Source: Anadara kagoshimensis
Lineage: Eukaryota > Mollusca > Bivalvia > Arcoida > Arcidae
DNA: 64,000 nt
Assembly: GCA_021292105.1 (NCBI GenBank)
Contig: CM037869.1
Coordinates: 38,262,655 to 38,326,654 of the forward strand
Direction of reading: 5' to 3'
Positions 23,666 to 36,800 of the stretch are shown piece after piece. The notes beneath the pieces were generated by a model. It was not told the origin of the DNA, did not search any database, and saw only the letters and a list, made by a program, of their open reading frames with translations. Made by a program: the position numbers and the translations under genes. Every line of letters starts with the position of its first letter. The first letter of the stretch is position 1.

Positions 23666-24599
23666 TGTCACGTAATTACAAGGTCAAGGTGATGCTACTA
23701 GACAATAAGCAGTCATGTCAAGATTGCATGTATGTGATTTTTCATCAGAGTGTTTTACAAAAAATTTCAAGTGTGGATGTCAAACTCGAAATCTTGAAAT
23801 ATAAACATGAAGCAAAGAATTTTTTATCATAATTAACAATGCGATTGTTAAAGAGCATCAAATATAAATACCATAAATATCAAATGTTGATTTCAACACT
23901 CGCGTAACAAGTCGTAAATATTATTATACTAGACTGACATTTTATCCTAAGAACGTAAGAGACATTCTATGCAGCATATCAAATTTTAGATTCGGTGTGT
24001 ATATATGAAATTTCAATCTTCAAGACCATAAGATCTATGTAACAGGATTTTTAAAAGGTTTTACACACTCACATAAGAAGAAAAATATAATTACATTTAA
24101 CTTGATTGAAAGTTAATCCCTAGAACGCGAAGACAATCTATATAGCATATTAAATTCTGTGGCTTGTAAATGTGTGTGCTCGTGCATATAGCTTCAAGAC
24201 ATCAAAATTTAAATGACACAATGTTTAGAGTTTTTCCAATTTCAGATCAGATAGCTTCGCAAACTTAAAAAAGAGCTTTCATTGAAAAATCAGTCGTGTC
24301 TTTCATTTCAAGCTGAGATAGACGACATTTACATTGTCTCCAAATTTAGGATTATTTAGAGATAAAAGTCTTCTATATATTTGCATGGGGATTTGAATGA
24401 GTCTTCTATTCCAAATTAAACAAGTTTCTGTGTAAATTCTGCTTTATGTGAATAAAACAACAAATCAGTAAAAATGATGCACAGTTTGTGTCCATTGTTA
24501 TATCAATTGTTTGCAGAAACCTTAATGTCAAAAACACCTAACTTTTTTATGGTATCTCCAGCATATTTTTGTTTGGAGTCCGTAAGATTCTTTATTTTC

Positions 24600-25115
24600 G
24601 GCTATCTATCCAGTTTAAAGCTTCTGGGTAGTTCGTTTCATGACAAGAAGATCTTTAAATGTGTTACTATTTCATGTGACCTTGAATGAAATATAACATC
24701 AGACCTTTTCGCAAACTTTATAAAACTTCGGTCCCTGATGTTACACGTAATGTTTAAGGCTCCCTAGGCCATTGGTTCATGACAAGAAGGTGTTTAAATG
24801 TTGTATTACCTCTGGTAAATGTGATCCTGAATGAAGGTCAAAGGTCAAGGTCAATCTAGTTTTGCAAACTTGGTAAAGCTTTATGCGTGATTGATTTAAG
24901 AAGTTTCAAGTGTCTTTACCTTACAGGTCACGACATGAATGAGTTTAAAGATAGGGTTTTACTATTCAAGGTCATTGAAACCTTTGAATGGGGTCAATGC
25001 CATTTAGCTTAGTGTATTTGGTGGGGCTTGAAGGAAAGACCATCTTTAAAAAGTTTCATTGCCATTGTTTTGCTGGCGCTGGTGAAAAAGTTGTTTAAAT
25101 GAGATTTTTAAAAAA
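24600..25115 (+). repeat. GGTCAAGGTCA-type repeat, partly tandem
   Basis: TTTCATGACAAGAAGATCTT and TTCATGACAAGAAGGTGTTT recur ~140 bp apart, with TGAAGGTCAAAGGTCAAGGT and AAGGTCATTGAAACC. A non-coding repeat common in mollusc genomes. Confidence 0.6.
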
Positions 25116-25725
25116 GAGTCTTAAAAAAGCTCATGTTGAGGAATAACTTAGGTGTGACCAGACCTCTAGTTGTAAAATAGTGCGGTTTATCAAGGTCATA
25201 TATAAGTGCTGTCTAGTACCACACGTACTGAGGAAAATTAAAATTTTGTTCTTTTATCCTATGTCTGTCTCTCTGTCTAAAGTTGAAAGTGTTATATAAA
25301 TAATCTCGGTGTATCTATCGCGTTTCTTTCTTATTCTTTTTTATCTATTTCTTAATTTTTTTTAGTTTTATTTTAGCGCCATCTTGATAACTATTACCAG
25401 GTATATCCATTGTGTGGCTTTCCTAAAAGTACCAAACTTACCTAACATACTTCAATGGAGGAATCATGGTAATTTTTTATTTTATTTACATCCCTAATGC
25501 AATTCACAATACATGTACAAGTGTACATGCTTTTTTTCAGAACGGTACATATAAGATCTTTGTTCGGTGTATTAAAAGCAACGAGAAGAAAACCAGTGAG
25601 CAGCTTTTTCATTGACAACACAGACGAAGACGAAGAAAGATAACTCATTCTATTTCTGATTGCATTTAAGACATCCAGTGGAAGCCGAAAGGATGGAGTT
25701 TTATTCCAAGTCAAATTTTTTCAAT

Positions 25726-25922
25726 TACAGTACAGACCAGTCGAAAGTCTAACACTGAGACTACATTAAAAAGTCGAAATTCGGATGGTCAGTGGCCAAG
25801 ATATGGATAGTTAGTAGTCAAAATGCTGTCGAAAAAGAAAGGTAATAGCTATTGAGGTATTGGGAACCAGGGGTCAATCTGAGCTGCCAATTTGATTTTC
25901 TTAGTGTGAAACTTTCGAGATG
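25726..25922. mobile_element. MITE-4 copy
   Basis: TACAGACCAGTCGAAAGTCT left; TTAGTGTGAAACTTTCGAGA right. Interior CAGTGGCCAAGATATGGATA and GGGGTCAATCTGAGCTGCC. Confidence 0.75.
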
Positions 25923-26610
25923 CATGTTCTTTATATCAGCGTAAGTTCATGGATTGTGGAAAAAACGTGATGACCGGAGAAAACTAATGGCGATTGGCAA
26001 GCAAACTGACAGGCTTTCTGACATGAAGATCTGTCCAGAATAACTTTCAAACCTAGGCAGTGAGAAAAGCCATAATCCGTGATGTTTGAATAAGTCTAGA
26101 GCACTCGGTCTCCGCGGAAAAGGAGATAATGTAGTAGTTTCAACTTAAGTCATTATTCTTCAATGTTTGTATGTATATTACACCTGCACTCGTCTAAAAG
26201 TATCGCACTTGGGGCAACAAGAGAGTTAAATACTTCAGCAGTGCTAGATTTATTTTGTCCTAACAGCAACTTTTGTAAATTACTAATTTGCTTTTGGATG
26301 AGTTTTTCCTTTCATTCATGTAAAAACCAAAATAAATTATCTGTATTATTCATGGTAGTTTTATTAACAAAACAAACCATACGTTTCTAGAACATTTTAA
26401 TTCTGCTCTGACAAGCTGGACATGGTTATTATGCCCTTGAAAAAAAGGTTTTTTAATTCATCCGGCGGCCACACATTCAGCATTCCACGTGTCCATATAA
26501 TCGCGTATCAAAAATTTTACAAAAGTTAGCGAGTTTAAGAATATAACATTACATTCTTTCTCGCCATGTAGTAAATTTATTGGGCCTCATTGGTCTGGTC
26601 TTCCTATTTT

Positions 26611-26811
26611 TACAGTACAGACCAGTCGAAAGTTTAACACTCAGCTTACGTTAAGGAGTCGAAATTTGGATGCTGAGTGGCAAACATATGGATAGCTAGT
26701 GGCCAAAATGGTGTCGAAAGAGAAAGATAACAAGGGGCCAATCTGAGCTGCCGACCTTGTACTAGCTCGTTATATAGCTCAGTGTTAAACTTTCGACAGG
26801 TCTATACAGTG
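26611..26811. mobile_element. MITE-4 copy, best preserved
   Basis: TACAGTACAGACCAGTCGAA left and TTTCGACAGGTCTATACAGT right; terminal inverted repeats extend ~27 bp (AAGTTTAACACTCAGC with GCTCAGTGTTAAACTT). Interior GGATAGCTAGTGGCCAAAAT. Confidence 0.82.
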
Positions 26812-27420
26812 TATATTTAACGTCGTCATACTTTATTCAGTTGTTATGGCAAAAACCCCAGACCATTATTAAATCTCTTAAATAATATTAATGCTCAACA
26901 AATCCGAATGGGTTTGAGAAATTCTGTTAAATTTGATTTTTTAATCTATATCCGATCGCATTTCAGCTCTTCAAGTACTTTGATTTCTTCTTGACGGTTT
27001 AACATTTCCATTGCATGCGTGTCTTTATCGCGATCGGTTTTAAAATCTAACAATCTATTTTTCTCAATTCTATAACTTTATTCGACCCATATTGTTTGGG
27101 TTGCCCTTACTGATATAAATAGACGCAAAAAATTATAAGTTGTCACCCTTGAGTTCTTATCTTTTTCATTACAAGCCTGTAGTTGGAACGTAACATAAAT
27201 AAAACGTACCTATGAAATATGAACCAATTCTAGGTTAATGTATACTTTCGTTTTATCATATTGTCAGGTCATACATAATTTTATGTTTTCAAGTTGACAC
27301 CGAGCTCGACTAAATTTAATTTAATTTACGCTCATATATATAAAAAAGTTCAAAGTGTTTTCCCCAAAGTTACAATTGTCCGTTGCATTGACATCGTAAG
27401 TACAGATATTTTTAAACCTG

Positions 27421-27800
27421 TGGTAGCTGACGCCGGGTCAAGGTAGTTGCATCTGTTGCGGATTTATAGATGGTATCGATCTCCTTGATCGGCTCTGCGA
27501 AAGAGCGTTCACCTCGAGACCTGGTCGTGTTTTCGAACCTCGGTCGGGTCATGCATATTAAACGGAATGTCAGAGATGTTGCTTCTTGGTCTGTTGCTGC
27601 GTTGGTATTACGATTATTGTATGGATCAACTGGTGCCAGGTTAATGTGATTGGGTAGAGGTATGCTTGTCTGTGGCGTATTGACTCCGTGAGTCAGCATC
27701 TTAAAATAGTCCCGAGTGCGAGCTTGCTCAAGACAGACCATAAAACAAGCTCGCTCATCTTACGCAAACACGAACTTGTTCATCGATTAATCCTTGGAGA
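27421..27800 (+). mobile_element. SINE-2 copy, diverged
   Basis: Head with GTGTTTTCGAACCTCGG. Body GTATGCTTGTCTGTGGCGTA, TTGACTCCGTGAGTCAGCAT, AAGACAGACCATAAAACAAG, CGAACTTGTTCATCGATTAA. The 109-codon - strand frame here is an artefact. Confidence 0.8.
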
Positions 27801-27924
27801 TTCAAAAACTTGCTGAAGTATAGATGTAACACAAGGATGGATGGTTAGTTTTTATTTTTTAAATCATTCTCTGTAGAATATCCATAGTCTTCATTCCCTA
27901 GCACGTCGATTAATTCCATTAACT

Positions 27925-28347
27925 GTTGACTCTGCGATATTGCAAGCCTAAAATTTATCAGGGCGCTGTCGCAATATTGATGATAAGTGCAGTGATGTCT
28001 CTAGTTACAAAATTCGGAGTGGTCATTCACACGTATTTTAAACTACGTATATATAACCAAACCTGTTAGCTGTTGTTATTTGTACGTAATAGTTTTAACA
28101 AAAGAAAGGTACTGATAAGGAACTGAAAACACTGGGCGCCTTTCATTCTCAATTTTGATTTCACACGTGACTAATGTAGCTAGCTTAACCAATAAGGAAG
28201 TACTTATTTTTGTTTTTTCTTTTCTTTTTCTTTATAAAATACGGGTATAAAAAATACGTAGTAATAACACATTTGTTATTGACACGTACATGGCAATAAC
28301 CACTTCGTTTTTTTTTTATTATAATGGTATGTTTGTGATTGATTCAT
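27925..28347 (+). mobile_element. Family A copy, interrupted
   Basis: The RT-tail remnant (TTGACTCTGCGATATTGCAA, ATATTGATGATAAGTG, GATGTCTCTAG) is separated by ~130 bp from a 3'UTR remnant beginning CCTTTCATTCTCAATTTTGA and ending TGGTATGTTTGTGATTGATT. Middle parts are replaced by T-rich sequence. Confidence 0.55.
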
Positions 28348-28923
28348 CTCATATTTAATAAATGAAGCCAGAATCGAGGTCAATAAACTTCTGAAAAACG
28401 ACAAACAATCCGTGACAGTGGAGACGTTCAAATGAACTTTTATTAATTTCTCTTATTGAGCGCAGATATACACGGATTTTGCTCCTGACACAAGTTCACA
28501 CAACCAACAAAGCGCTTAGCTAAATTGACAGATACATGGATAAACTATTAAATACATGTACCCATAGAAACCTGGAAACTCGAGTTAAGTTCATTGAATA
28601 TTTCTTAACTGTAAAAGTTTACATTGTATCTGAAAAATTAAAAAAAAAACTTTATTTTGATAGACGTCACAATCAACCAAAAATGGCATACGAATAAACA
28701 GGTTGTCAAGATATTCCCTTCGTATGGCGCTGCTTTATCCTTATCTTGGTAAAACTAAGTATGGTAAGTATTTAGCAAGGTACGTCTCTTAATAGTTATT
28801 CGGGTTAGGAAAAGCGAAAGTGCAGGTGAAATTTTAGGACGCAATGAAGGAAATCAAAACAAACAAATAAACAGCATCTAGGTAACCATATGGATGCGTG
28901 ACGGTTAGAAGATCAATAGAACA
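28347..28923 (+). promoter_or_regulatory. ACER3 upstream/5'UTR region
   Basis: About 580 bp between the last upstream repeat and the ACER3 ATG. It contains a GACGTCA (CRE-like) at 28662-28669 and no TATA box at a convincing distance. It is the only place for the proximal promoter and 5'UTR unless an upstream non-coding exon exists. The transcription start cannot be set from sequence. Confidence 0.35.
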
Positions 28924-29017
28924 ATGGCACCCGTAGAAGGCTACTGGGGTAAACCGACAGCAACTATAGACTGGTGTGAGGAGAATTATCGAATCTCGCC
29001 TTACATTGCAGAATTTT
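28924..29017 (+). CDS. ACER3: ACER3 coding exon 1
   Basis: Encodes residues 1-31 plus the first base of Trp32. It holds the N-terminal GYWG and the calcium-binding DWCEEN motif (Asp16, Trp17, Glu19, Asn21), and Glu30, the counterpart of human Glu33. The donor is GTAAGT at 29018. 5'UTR exons upstream cannot be judged from sequence alone. Confidence 0.95.
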
Positions 29018-32000
29018 GTAAGTCTAACGTCGCAGTTTGTTCTTTGTTTAACATAAATTAATTTTGCAGTTTATTGAATTGATTTTTCCGCTTGGTTGCA
29101 CGCTCTTAATTATTTTGGATAAGAACTGCAACTCCTTAATGTTATTTCAGTATGTAAATTAGTATGAAATAAGTATGATAGCACTCTCAACAGCCTTATA
29201 TAATTGAGTGTAAATCGGGCATGCCTGCAGATGCACATTATACATGTGTTTGTATAACAAAATAGGACAGGTGCCCACATGTCATATGTCATGACAGGTT
29301 GTGCCCTTTGAACCATGCAGAACTAAAAAAATGATAGGGGAGGAATGAAGCTCAGTTGGTAGAGCACTCGCCTGTATTGAGGGAGTTCACAGGTTCAATC
29401 CTTAGTCCTGAATGCATTTTTCTCTCTATCATGTAACAGTTTTTATTTTTAAATATTCTAAGTATAAACAGTACTATTACATTTTAAAATGATTAATTTG
29501 TTTAAACTTTTAAAAAAGGCAAATCAATTTAATAAGGTGAAGTGAGACTGGGTGCTCTGGAAAAGTTAACACATTTTCTCTAGTTAGCTACTGTACATTG
29601 CCACATGTGAAAATGACTAAAACGTTTTAAATGTAACATGTTATGGTCCGTCAGCGATATTGTGGCATAGTGTTTATAAACACTGGCAGGTTTATTATAC
29701 ACAAAAGGTATTACATGTAAATTGTAATACAGTGTTATTGTATATGTATATTCACGTCTTCATGCATTTATTTGTCAACTCTGACTTTATGTACATCCCT
29801 ATCTTAGGTTATCTACATTATATAGACTCTTCCATGTTTATAAACACTGCCACAGTATCGATGACAGACTATAATATATATTTTTATTCCATCTTCGTTT
29901 TAGGGAATACGATAAGTAATTTGACGTTTATTATCCCACCACTGGCAATGTTAATGATAGCTGTCCGTGAGAGTCATGAAAACAGATACAAGATGTGCCA
30001 TATAGGAGTACTAGGTTTGTATTATGCTTTTGATGTTTTACTTTGTTTGATTTAGGTAGTGTAGTTTTAAAGTCCTAGTATAAATAGAAAATAAATTTTA
30101 ACACTTTGGAAATTGGTCAGGACTCTCAGCCATTTTTTGGGCTTGATATTAGACCCACAATTAAATTGACAGATCACAGATCACACCCACAATGTTCCAA
30201 CAAAGACTAAGCATGCTTGAATTACACACAAAAAGAATGAAAACTCTGCCTGAATTGTAATATTTAATGACATCACTGACACTAGAATGTCATTAGCTGC
30301 CATGGCGGTGCTTTGGTACCATGATGGAGGCCAGTGTCGGAACATAAAAGGCATGGCTGGCAATATGTCAATTAGTGCTATTGTATCATCACAAAAATAA
30401 TGAAACATTAGTAATTAAAGCTCTTAAAACATCCTGCAAACTGTTTTCAATAAATAGATAAATAAATAAATAAATAAGTGAATAAAAATGAAGTTAAAAA
30501 AAAATAAAAAACCTAACAAAAAAACCCAGAAAAAGCCCTGCATGCTGCACATGTAATTGATAGATGTATCTTGTATTTTTTCTGATCATATAAATGTTTC
30601 TTTCATAGGAGTTGGTTTTGGTTCATGGTGCTTTCATATGACACTGTTATATAGTATGCAGGTAAATACACGACTGTATAAGTAATCTTAAAATATAAAT
30701 TTCATTGGACCTCAATATGACCCTTGATCTCTATTGATCCTAATGACAATTCCCATTACATGAAGGGGACTTAATAGCCAGGGGTCAGTTGTTCGAAGCC
30801 TGATTACTTTAATCAATTGATTAGTTAAAATTTGAATTTTGCATAATTCAATATATATTGAAAACTTAATGTTGAATTGTTGAAAATAAAAAACATCCAT
30901 CAAACTAAAGCATGTTGTAATAAAACTATGGAATTTGGTACTAGTACTGGTATTTTAATTTTCATCCATGTTTTAAATTTCTGCTAATCGCTGATTAAAC
31001 TAATCAAGCTTTGGACAACTGGGTCCTGATGGTCTAAAACACATCTATGGATCATAGTGTCACTCACTGCCTAGGTTCGAATCCCACTTAGGCCAGATTC
31101 TAATGTGAGAAGTTTGTCAATTCACTTGCTGAAGGTCAGTGATTTTCTACAGACATGCCAGTTTTTTCCACCATCCCAAAACCCACTGCCTTTATATAAG
31201 TGGAAGAATTATGACTTGAATGTTAAAAATATACCATTACTCCACTTCATGAAAATGAAAAATTGGACAATGTATCCAGTACAAAATGAAACCAAGATCG
31301 GAGATACCCTATTACATGGCCGACAAGGCTTTTGAAGTCAAGGATTGTGGGTTCAAGCCTCACTCTGGACTTAGAAATTTTCTGAGATAAAAAGCTAAAT
31401 GGTAGTATAGTCTTTCAGTTAAGGCTGAATACCGAGGTCCGGTGTCTCACTCGGTGCACACTAAAGACACATCTGTAGAGTTAAACAGTTTGTAAAAGAG
31501 AAGACCACTTGTGGCTGCTACAGAGGACCCTTACAACTAAAAAGCAATTTAAACAGATGGAACAAAGTAAGAAGATGTAAATATGACTTCATTTTCAGTT
31601 TGTGTAATATCTATATATGAAATGTATACTGATACATGTGATGATGAAATTCTCTTTATTCCTATTGTTTGTAATTTGAACATTTTATTTTATTTGTAGT
31701 TATTAGATGAGTTACCCATGATTTTTGGGGCAGCATTTTTACTTTATTCACAGTAAGTAGTAGTTATAGTACATATGTATAGTCAGATTTTGGCATTAGA
31801 AAGGGGTTTGGTGACAGTACAGTAAAACCTTGATTCATCGCCACCATTTCTTCAGTCAGATTTTGGCAATGTCAAGGAGTTTGGCAATAAATTGAGGGCA
31901 CAGGCAAAATTTCCGTACCTTTGCCTATGTCTGGCAATGTCTCGATATAAGTGAAATATTCCTGACAGGTTGAATCACAATTTTGTCAAAAATAAATGAT

Positions 32001-32869
32001 TTCACAGTAGTATTAGATATATTAATGATATGTTTTTGATTTTATTTTTCAGTATTGAGGTTACTAGTCCAGAAAATCATCATAATCGACCATTACAGGC
32101 AATACTAATATTATACTCAGCTATAGTTGTTAGTGTAAGTACTGTGATTAAAATCAATTTGAGATGGTGTAGGAAACCAGAGTGTCCAGAGAAAATTATA
32201 AATGATAAAACCTTCTGCAAGAGACCATCATACAAACTTTTCATATTTTAAACTGTGCGAGTGGGATTTGAACGTATATATAGGCATTGTATGCTTTTGG
32301 TTTTTGTTTTATTTATTTATTTAAAAAAAACAGTTTTCACAAAGTTGTGATAACTTACAGATCAAGTTTTAAGTTTTATCATGGCTTTATGAGGCAAACT
32401 TTATAACGCTTTGAATTGCATGAGTGGGATTTGAACCTAGGTATTTAAAGGTGTTGTGGTCTAGAAGTTTGCACTTGGACTACTTTGCTATTGAGTCCCC
32501 TTGTTGGAAGGATTGATTATATCTACAAACAGACACAGCTAGGGAATTTATCTTATTAAAAGTGACTTAAAATTTAATTTCTTAATGATAATAAATACTA
32601 TTCTTTCAAAAGAAAGGAGAAATGGTAGAACCATTATTTAGCTGTTATTTTAAGATATATCACAGAATTACTGCCCATATCTACCTCTTATATTGAGAAA
32701 AATCTACCATAACATTATTGATAAAAATTATTTGAAGGTAATAATTTCTAGTACTATATGTTCTTATTGAGATTAAGATCTTGTATAAAAAATTCTTTTT
32801 TCTTTATTTTAGTTTTATCTATTTAGTAAAGATGTGATATTTTTTCAAGTAAGTTTTCATTCCTCTCTC

Positions 32870-32905
<36 letters not shown>

Positions 32906-33763
32906 CACACGCATTTCTACATTTCCACCTTTTCTTAAAAATATGACATTATAAATGGGGTTGGCAATAAATTGAGGGATACTTCTAAAGATAATATTAA
33001 CAAAAATTGATTTTGGGACCTCAAAATATAGGATGACAAGCAAGGTGTTAGGGTTATCAAGGGGCGTTGTAACCAGGTTTATAGTAAATGGTAAACATAT
33101 GGTGATTTTCTGCTATCAGTTTACCTAAGTTTTAAGATATACGGCTGTGTTAATGTAATGTCAGCACAATCGACTTTGGAAAGAGACTATTTACAATGGT
33201 CGGTTGTAATCAATATGCAATATCACAGATAGTCTTGTATCTGAATTGAATTTATCTGAGCTATTTTCAGTGGTAAGTTGAAATCTGATTATCTGTGTAA
33301 CTGGCCAGTCATATTATATAATATCATACTGATAACTTTGTTATCTAGCTCTAGACATGCTTTATCAGCATGGAGTAATAATCGTCGTCAGATTATAAAT
33401 AATGCAATCTGTTTAAACAAGAGCTTTCTGTGAAAGCCAGGTTCCCTACCAGGAGGGATTCAAAGGCCATAATCATGATAGTTTTTTTTTCTTTTATTTT
33501 GTAAAAATAACAGAATAACAATAAATATATAAATACAATTAAATGAATTAAATAATGATATGAATTAAATAATAATAATAATAATAGTAATAAGACATGT
33601 GCTTTATTGAATGATAAGCAGAGCAGGTTAGGAGTGATTGGGTCATTCCCTACCTACAGTTCCCTGCAGTGCCTATCATCCAATAGAAGCTTGGTCATGA
33701 GGTTGAGTGAATTTTGCAATAATAATAATAATAATAATAATGATAATTCCCAAGGGTAAGTGA

Positions 33764-33805
<42 letters not shown>

Positions 33806-33839
33806 TACTTATCATCCAATAGAATCAGCTTGATACAGA

Positions 33840-33870
<31 letters not shown>

Positions 33871-36800
33871 CGACATTTGCTATGTTGAATGACAAGCAGA
33901 GCAGGTTCAATGGTGGTTAGTCGGTTTCTATGCCTACAGTCCCTGCAATGCTTATCATCCAAACAAAGCTATGTCTGGTGGTGGATATGGGGTATTTTTT
34001 CAAGTGATGAAATTCAATAAAATATTACAAAACCAGTCATTTTGACTACACGGATATTACAATATGTATTTAACTTTAAGTGTTTACAATATCAGATATG
34101 ACTATGTATTAATTTCAAAAGATAAAGTGTGTGTCTATATTTTTTCATATGATTAATAACAGTGGCATAAAAAGACAAGCTACTTTTGACAAAATTAATT
34201 AATTCTTTTTCTGTTTCTGTCCATCAAAGCGACATTTCATTTTATACTTATAAATTTTAAAGGCAATAAAAGAAATAACATTATTAAAAGAGAATATTTT
34301 ATCATTCTGTTCATGATAGAAACCAAGAACAATATTCTTCCATGAAATACGAATTTTTAGGATTACACCAATTTTAGACCAAAGTCTATCAACATTTTTG
34401 CAAGAGAAAAGTAGGTGTTCTGAATTTTCATTACAATTACAAGTCCTGCAGTTACTAGATACATGTTTCCATCTACTAAGCATATGCCAATTACAAAGAA
34501 GTTTATTAATAAGCTTGTAATTAAATTCAGAAACTTGTAAGTCTATCATTGTAGAGAACTTACAGTGATAAATATTTTCCCAAGGTGTATTGGACCCCAA
34601 AACAAAAACATTTGACCAATGATTTTCCATAAAAGGTTTCTGAAATTTTTTCTTTATAAAAAGTTTATAAAAAAAATGAACTCTTTTTATCTAAAATGCT
34701 GTGATATGTATTATCAATAAAAACCCATTTGTAAAAGTGGTTTCTTATATGAATACTGTTACATTTTGAACAGTCGTATTTATTGCTTAAATTTGAAAAT
34801 ACTTTCTTAATTATTTTATACTCACACAACCAATTTGACTTTTGTACTAATACATCAGAAAATTGTTCGATATTCTTGAAAGATCCATCCTGATTGAATA
34901 GATCTTTTACATATAATATACCACTTTTAACCCAGGATTTAAAACAAAATGATTTACCCTTATATATAAATAAACGGTTGTTCCAAATATTTTGTGATAG
35001 TATAGCATCAGCAGAAAGACTGTCGATGCTCTGAAGCTTTTTACATTTATTAAAAAATAGCAATATCTGTGATGTTAACTCCTAGAGAAATAATTGAACC
35101 AGTACAAAATCACCTTCCATTGATCATTACTGTAATGTTTCATCACTATCTGGTGTATTGGAGAACTGGTCCAAACAAAACAAAATGGTGTTGCATGGAC
35201 ACATATGAATGGATAAAATGCATTACTACACCCCTTGCTGATTTCCCAGCAGGGGATTGATGGACTAAAAAAAAATCTAATTTCTGTAGTTTTATCCAAA
35301 CATCTTATTATTTTTGATAGTTGCAAATCAAATAAATAATTGCTGTAGTTAATTTAAAAAGTTTACTGTCAATAAATTTTATTGGAGGTTTTTCCATCTG
35401 GCGAGAAAATTTAGAATCTTCAATTTTAATATACATGTATTTATTAATTTATCTCCAGGTTTCGTATGGTTTAATGGTAGCTGCAATGATATTTTCATCT
35501 TTAAGAGTTTTTATGTAAGTCTATTGTTGAGGATTTTTTATGATTATATATTTTGAATACAATCTCATAAATTATTATAGAAATGAAATTAATTTTTTTT
35601 ATTATGGAAGTATGAAAGAATTGGACATTTTACACACTGGATAATTTGCATTGTGAATTATTTTACGTGTGTAAATTGTTCAATTCTTTCATACTTCCAT
35701 AACAAAATGAAAAATTAATTTTATATCTTATAATTTAATTTTTAGAAATGTTTCAACAACAAATCAACAATTTTAACAGAAATATAGCCATAGCAAGTAA
35801 AAATAGCAATGCTATGGCGTAGGAATTCAAATGCCTCTGTACGTCATCCATAATGAAAGGAATTCACTGGGAGCCAATCCATTCATTCAAACGTAACAGA
35901 AAAATCTGACCAATCAAAATGCTTTTAAGAAATGAGAATTATATGATGATACCAACCTGTTTTTCAGCATTTATTTTGATTTGACATTGTTAAAGTGGAG
36001 TTTCAGGGTTGAACATTTCTGGTCAGAGACTTGGCAAGTCTGACTCTGACTGAAATGTTCAACCCTTTGGGTGAGATTTCCCTTTCCTACATGGATACTC
36101 ATAATGGATTCTTATAATCTTACATGAGAGTTAAACATTTCATTTGGGGAAAAGACTTCCAGAGTCTCTGACAGAAATCTTCAACCCAAGAATGAGATTT
36201 ACATATGTTTCATGGCTAAACTCATTATCAATTCTTAAGCCAATAAATGTCAATATTTTGCCTCAAATATGATTTAGATAGATGCCATGTTTGTAAAATA
36301 TAACTTTGTTATTCAAAAATTTACATTAAAATAAATTTGACCATCGGAAAGAATGTACTTAATTTTGGTCTATATACAAAATGTATAAATTAGAAAAAGT
36401 TGTTTATTCTAAACTCCCAGAATAAACATTGGAAACACATTGAAAATTTATTAAATTTTGGGAATTAGGTGTGATTTTCAAACAAGATGAAGCCATGTTT
36501 ACACAGAATGATGGCATGTGATTGTCTATTAATTCTGATCACACTAAAGGCTGAATGGTCATGTTAGATGTATGTCTCACATGATGTCAAATTCTATCTC
36601 AGATGAGCGGATATAGAAGAAAGGATGATGTTTAGCTTTTACTGCAAAAAAATTTTAAAAAATTTTACCACTCTACTATTTCTCTTAATAATTTGTAATC
36701 AAAAACCCAATTTACATTTTCAATTATATGTACAGTGAGACCTGGGAAAACCAAACAGTGAGTAAACCAAAAACCCATCTAAAATCCAGAACATGCGATT

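Noticed and set aside
25442..25714. 90-codon - strand open frame with Ser-rich segment
   Set aside because: No recognisable domain; next to MITE-4. Possible element fragment only.
27412..27741. 109-codon - strand open frame
   Set aside because: Lies wholly within a SINE-2 copy.
29339..29410. Candidate tRNA gene
   Set aside because: D arm and B box are good, but the T stem and acceptor stem cannot be paired, and SINE families with such heads abound here.
29660..30055. 131-codon open frame covering ACER3 exon 2
   Set aside because: Only 29904-30014 matches ACER3; the rest is intron read-through.
33676..33876. Open frame rich in Tyr and Ile on the - strand
   Set aside because: Translation of AAT/ATA microsatellites.
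35069..35326. Open frames on both strands beside the LINE fragment
   Set aside because: Neither shows LINE ORF2 features, so the LINE call was not extended.
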